From Microcoleus asticus IPMA8 (GTDB lineage Bacteria; Cyanobacteriota; Cyanobacteriia; Cyanobacteriales; Microcoleaceae): DNA of 14,654 nt. The notes beneath the pieces are model-generated. The model had not been told where the DNA came from. It was given only the letters and a program-made list of their open reading frames with translations, and ran no database searches. Positions 13,633 to 14,654 of this stretch are shown in pieces. The stretch lies in assembly GCF_013179805.1 (NCBI RefSeq), contig NZ_SRRZ01000159.1, positions 1-14,654 on the forward strand. The letters run 5' to 3'. A program made the translations under genes and the position numbers. Within the stretch, counting starts at the first letter, position 1, and each line of letters starts with the position of its first letter.

Positions 13633-13847
13633 GACTTGCGCCCTTGAATTGGCAAGATTTGCGCAAGTCTTATATATCTTAATAGATTCTCCTGGGTTGT
13701 TGACAATTGAAATGTCCGCGCCAGCGAAGCTATCCCGAACCCGCGTGCTTTCGGGAATGGTAGGGAATTGCCCAACCTCCGCTCCATGCTTAAGCCAAAA
13801 TACTCAAAACAAGGCTAAAAGACCGATCGACCTTTTGGCTAAATTGG
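13633..13847. other. Intergenic region upstream of the 380-residue gene
   Basis: 215 bases between two minus-strand genes. It contains a 7-bp hairpin, TCCCGAA (13733-13739) with TTCGGGA (13750-13756), and a short direct repeat TTGGCTAAA near 13832-13850. I see no intrinsic terminator for the upstream gene and no RNA gene. Confidence 0.4.
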
Positions 13848-14564
13848 CTAAAATCGATAATTGCGATCGCGCACCCACAAACTCACAGGCACAGCATGGC
13901 CTGTTTTGTCAACCTTTACTTCTACCAAAAATGATTGTCGCTGGTTCCTTTGAGCTTCGCTAATCTCCTGATTGACTTTTTCCCTTTCATCCTCTGGCAT
14001 ATAATAAGTTTCTAAGCCGTATTCCATCCGCCAACTGTTATATTTGCCCTTAATTGCGATTTGATTGGCGGGCAAATTGGCGGGATTTTTGAGACTGACG
14101 CGGACGGGTTTCCAAGCTTGGGGGCGGCCGGGATTAGTCGCGGCTTTTGGCGCTTCTAAGATTACATAAAAACTGGTTTGTGGCTTGGGATTGTGCGTAT
14201 TTTGTGGACAAGCAACCCCGGGCGGACAAGGTGTTTTTTCCGCAGGTAAATCTTTCCAGCCTGGGAGTTTTTCGAGATTTGTGCGATCGGAAATATCATA
14301 GCTCAAAACTTGGTAATATCCGCGCAGCAAATCGTAAGGGTCTACTGGTAGAGTTTGCAGGACAACTGTTTTGCCAGTAATAAAAGTGTAAACTGCCGTC
14401 GCTGGTACTGCGGCAATTAGTCCGATTTGCAGCAGCAACGGAACCCACAGCCGCCACGCGGGAAGGCGTTTTGCTTCCGGGGGAAGGGTGAAGGATGGAG
14501 GATTAGCGCTGGTATCTGCTATGAAGGAACTTTTATCTGTTAAATCTTGCTTTTCGGTGTTCAT
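13848..14564 (-). CDS. GDYXXLXY-domain membrane-anchored protein
   Basis: 238 residues from the ATG at 14564. A polar N-terminus (1-37) precedes one membrane helix (about 38-62, LWVPLLLQIGLIAAVPATAVYTFI), then an extracytoplasmic domain beginning GKTVVLQTLPVDPYDLLRGYYQVLSYDIS (64-92). This is the signature region of the GDYXXLXY family, here GYYQVLSY with Tyr at the usual Asp position. The rest has EAPKA...WKPVRVSL, IKGKYNSWRMEYGLETYYMPE and a C-terminal VEVKVDKTGHAVPVSLWV. The function of the family is unknown; members commonly sit beside DUF2157/DUF4401 membrane proteins. The frame stays open upstream to a TTG at 14636, which would add a hydrophobic 24-residue stretch, but the ATG gives the more usual polar N-terminus. 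A minus-strand reading frame ends 35 nt upstream, consistent with an operon. Confidence 0.85.
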   Translation of the reverse strand: MNTEKQDLTDKSSFIADTSANPPSFTLPPEAKRLPAWRLWVPLLLQIGLIAAVPATAVYTFITGKTVVLQTLPVDPYDLLRGYYQVLSYDISDRTNLEKLPGWKDLPAEKTPCPPGVACPQNTHNPKPQTSFYVILEAPKAATNPGRPQAWKPVRVSLKNPANLPANQIAIKGKYNSWRMEYGLETYYMPEDEREKVNQEISEAQRNQRQSFLVEVKVDKTGHAVPVSLWVRDRNYRF

Positions 14565-14599
14565 AAGCTGTTTCGCATTAAAAATGGTATAATAATAAA

Positions 14600-14653
14600 T
14601 CACAAGCCACAGAAAAGCCAGAAGTATGCCAGCCAAAAATCATCTAAATGCAG
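14600..14653 (-). CDS. C-terminal tail of an upstream membrane protein (partial)
   Basis: Seventeen codons (LHLDDFWLAYFWLFCGL) and a stop run in from the right edge on the minus strand. The hydrophobic, aromatic tail would suit the end of a multi-spanning membrane protein, and family context (DUF2157-like next to GDYXXLXY) makes that plausible. Too little is visible to be sure it is coding. Confidence 0.35.
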   Translation of the reverse strand: MHLDDFWLAYFWLFCGL

Positions 14654-14654
14654 A

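Noticed and set aside
13526..13963. 145-codon plus-strand frame spanning the gap between the last two minus-strand genes
   Set aside because: It overlaps both minus-strand genes and reads low-complexity Ser/Leu/Arg sequence; no start signal.

Overview
The window looks like chromosomal DNA from a filamentous, non-heterocystous type cyanobacterium (Oscillatoriales, Microcoleus/Oscillatoria-like). The evidence is about a dozen perfect HIP1 octamers (GCGATCGC) spread over the window, heptanucleotide short tandem repeats of the cyanobacterial STRR kind, a ferrochelatase with a C-terminal chlorophyll a/b-binding helix (found in oxygenic phototrophs), and several cyanobacteria-type hypothetical proteins. 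The genus is an inference; I could not compare with databases.

Layout. Positions 113-499 (+) encode a small four-helix membrane protein, followed by a 570-base gene-free stretch with hairpin-forming repeats. Positions 1074-3236 (+) encode a 720-residue protein with RTX calcium-binding repeats and two tandem DUF4394 domains. Positions 3400-3687 (+) encode a small conserved-looking protein that ends at a good intrinsic terminator. Positions 3896-6458 (+) hold an adenosylcobalamin-dependent (class II) ribonucleotide reductase gene split by a 253-nt group I intron, ending at a strong terminator. Positions 6620-7729 (+) encode a SUMF1/FGE-fold protein. On the minus strand are a glutamate dehydrogenase (7969-9255) and, just downstream of it, an apparent membrane-protein remnant. 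Positions 9635-10246 (+) encode a DUF4126 membrane protein; 10448-11611 (-) is ferrochelatase hemH; 11706-12351 (+) is a frameshifted methyltransferase pseudogene divergent from hemH. Positions 12490-13632 (-) encode an unrecognised 380-residue protein, and 13848-14564 (-) a GDYXXLXY-domain protein, with the tail of another minus-strand reading frame at the right edge.

The genes are mostly monocistronic with alternating strands, so no single pathway links them. Identifiable jobs are deoxynucleotide synthesis (nrdJ), glutamate/ammonium metabolism (gdhA) and haem synthesis (hemH).

The most interesting element is the intron. It sits between the Gly and Glu codons of the NPCGE active-site motif of the reductase. 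I could build P1, P10 and a P3-P9.1 core by hand from the sequence. Splicing restores a 769-residue reductase with all expected cysteines, whereas unspliced RNA gives two apparent genes. Also notable are the decaying methyltransferase, whose 3' end is formed by STRR heptads, a 28-bp perfect inverted repeat built from the same heptads, and the near-identical 768-bp tandem duplication inside the RTX/DUF4394 gene.
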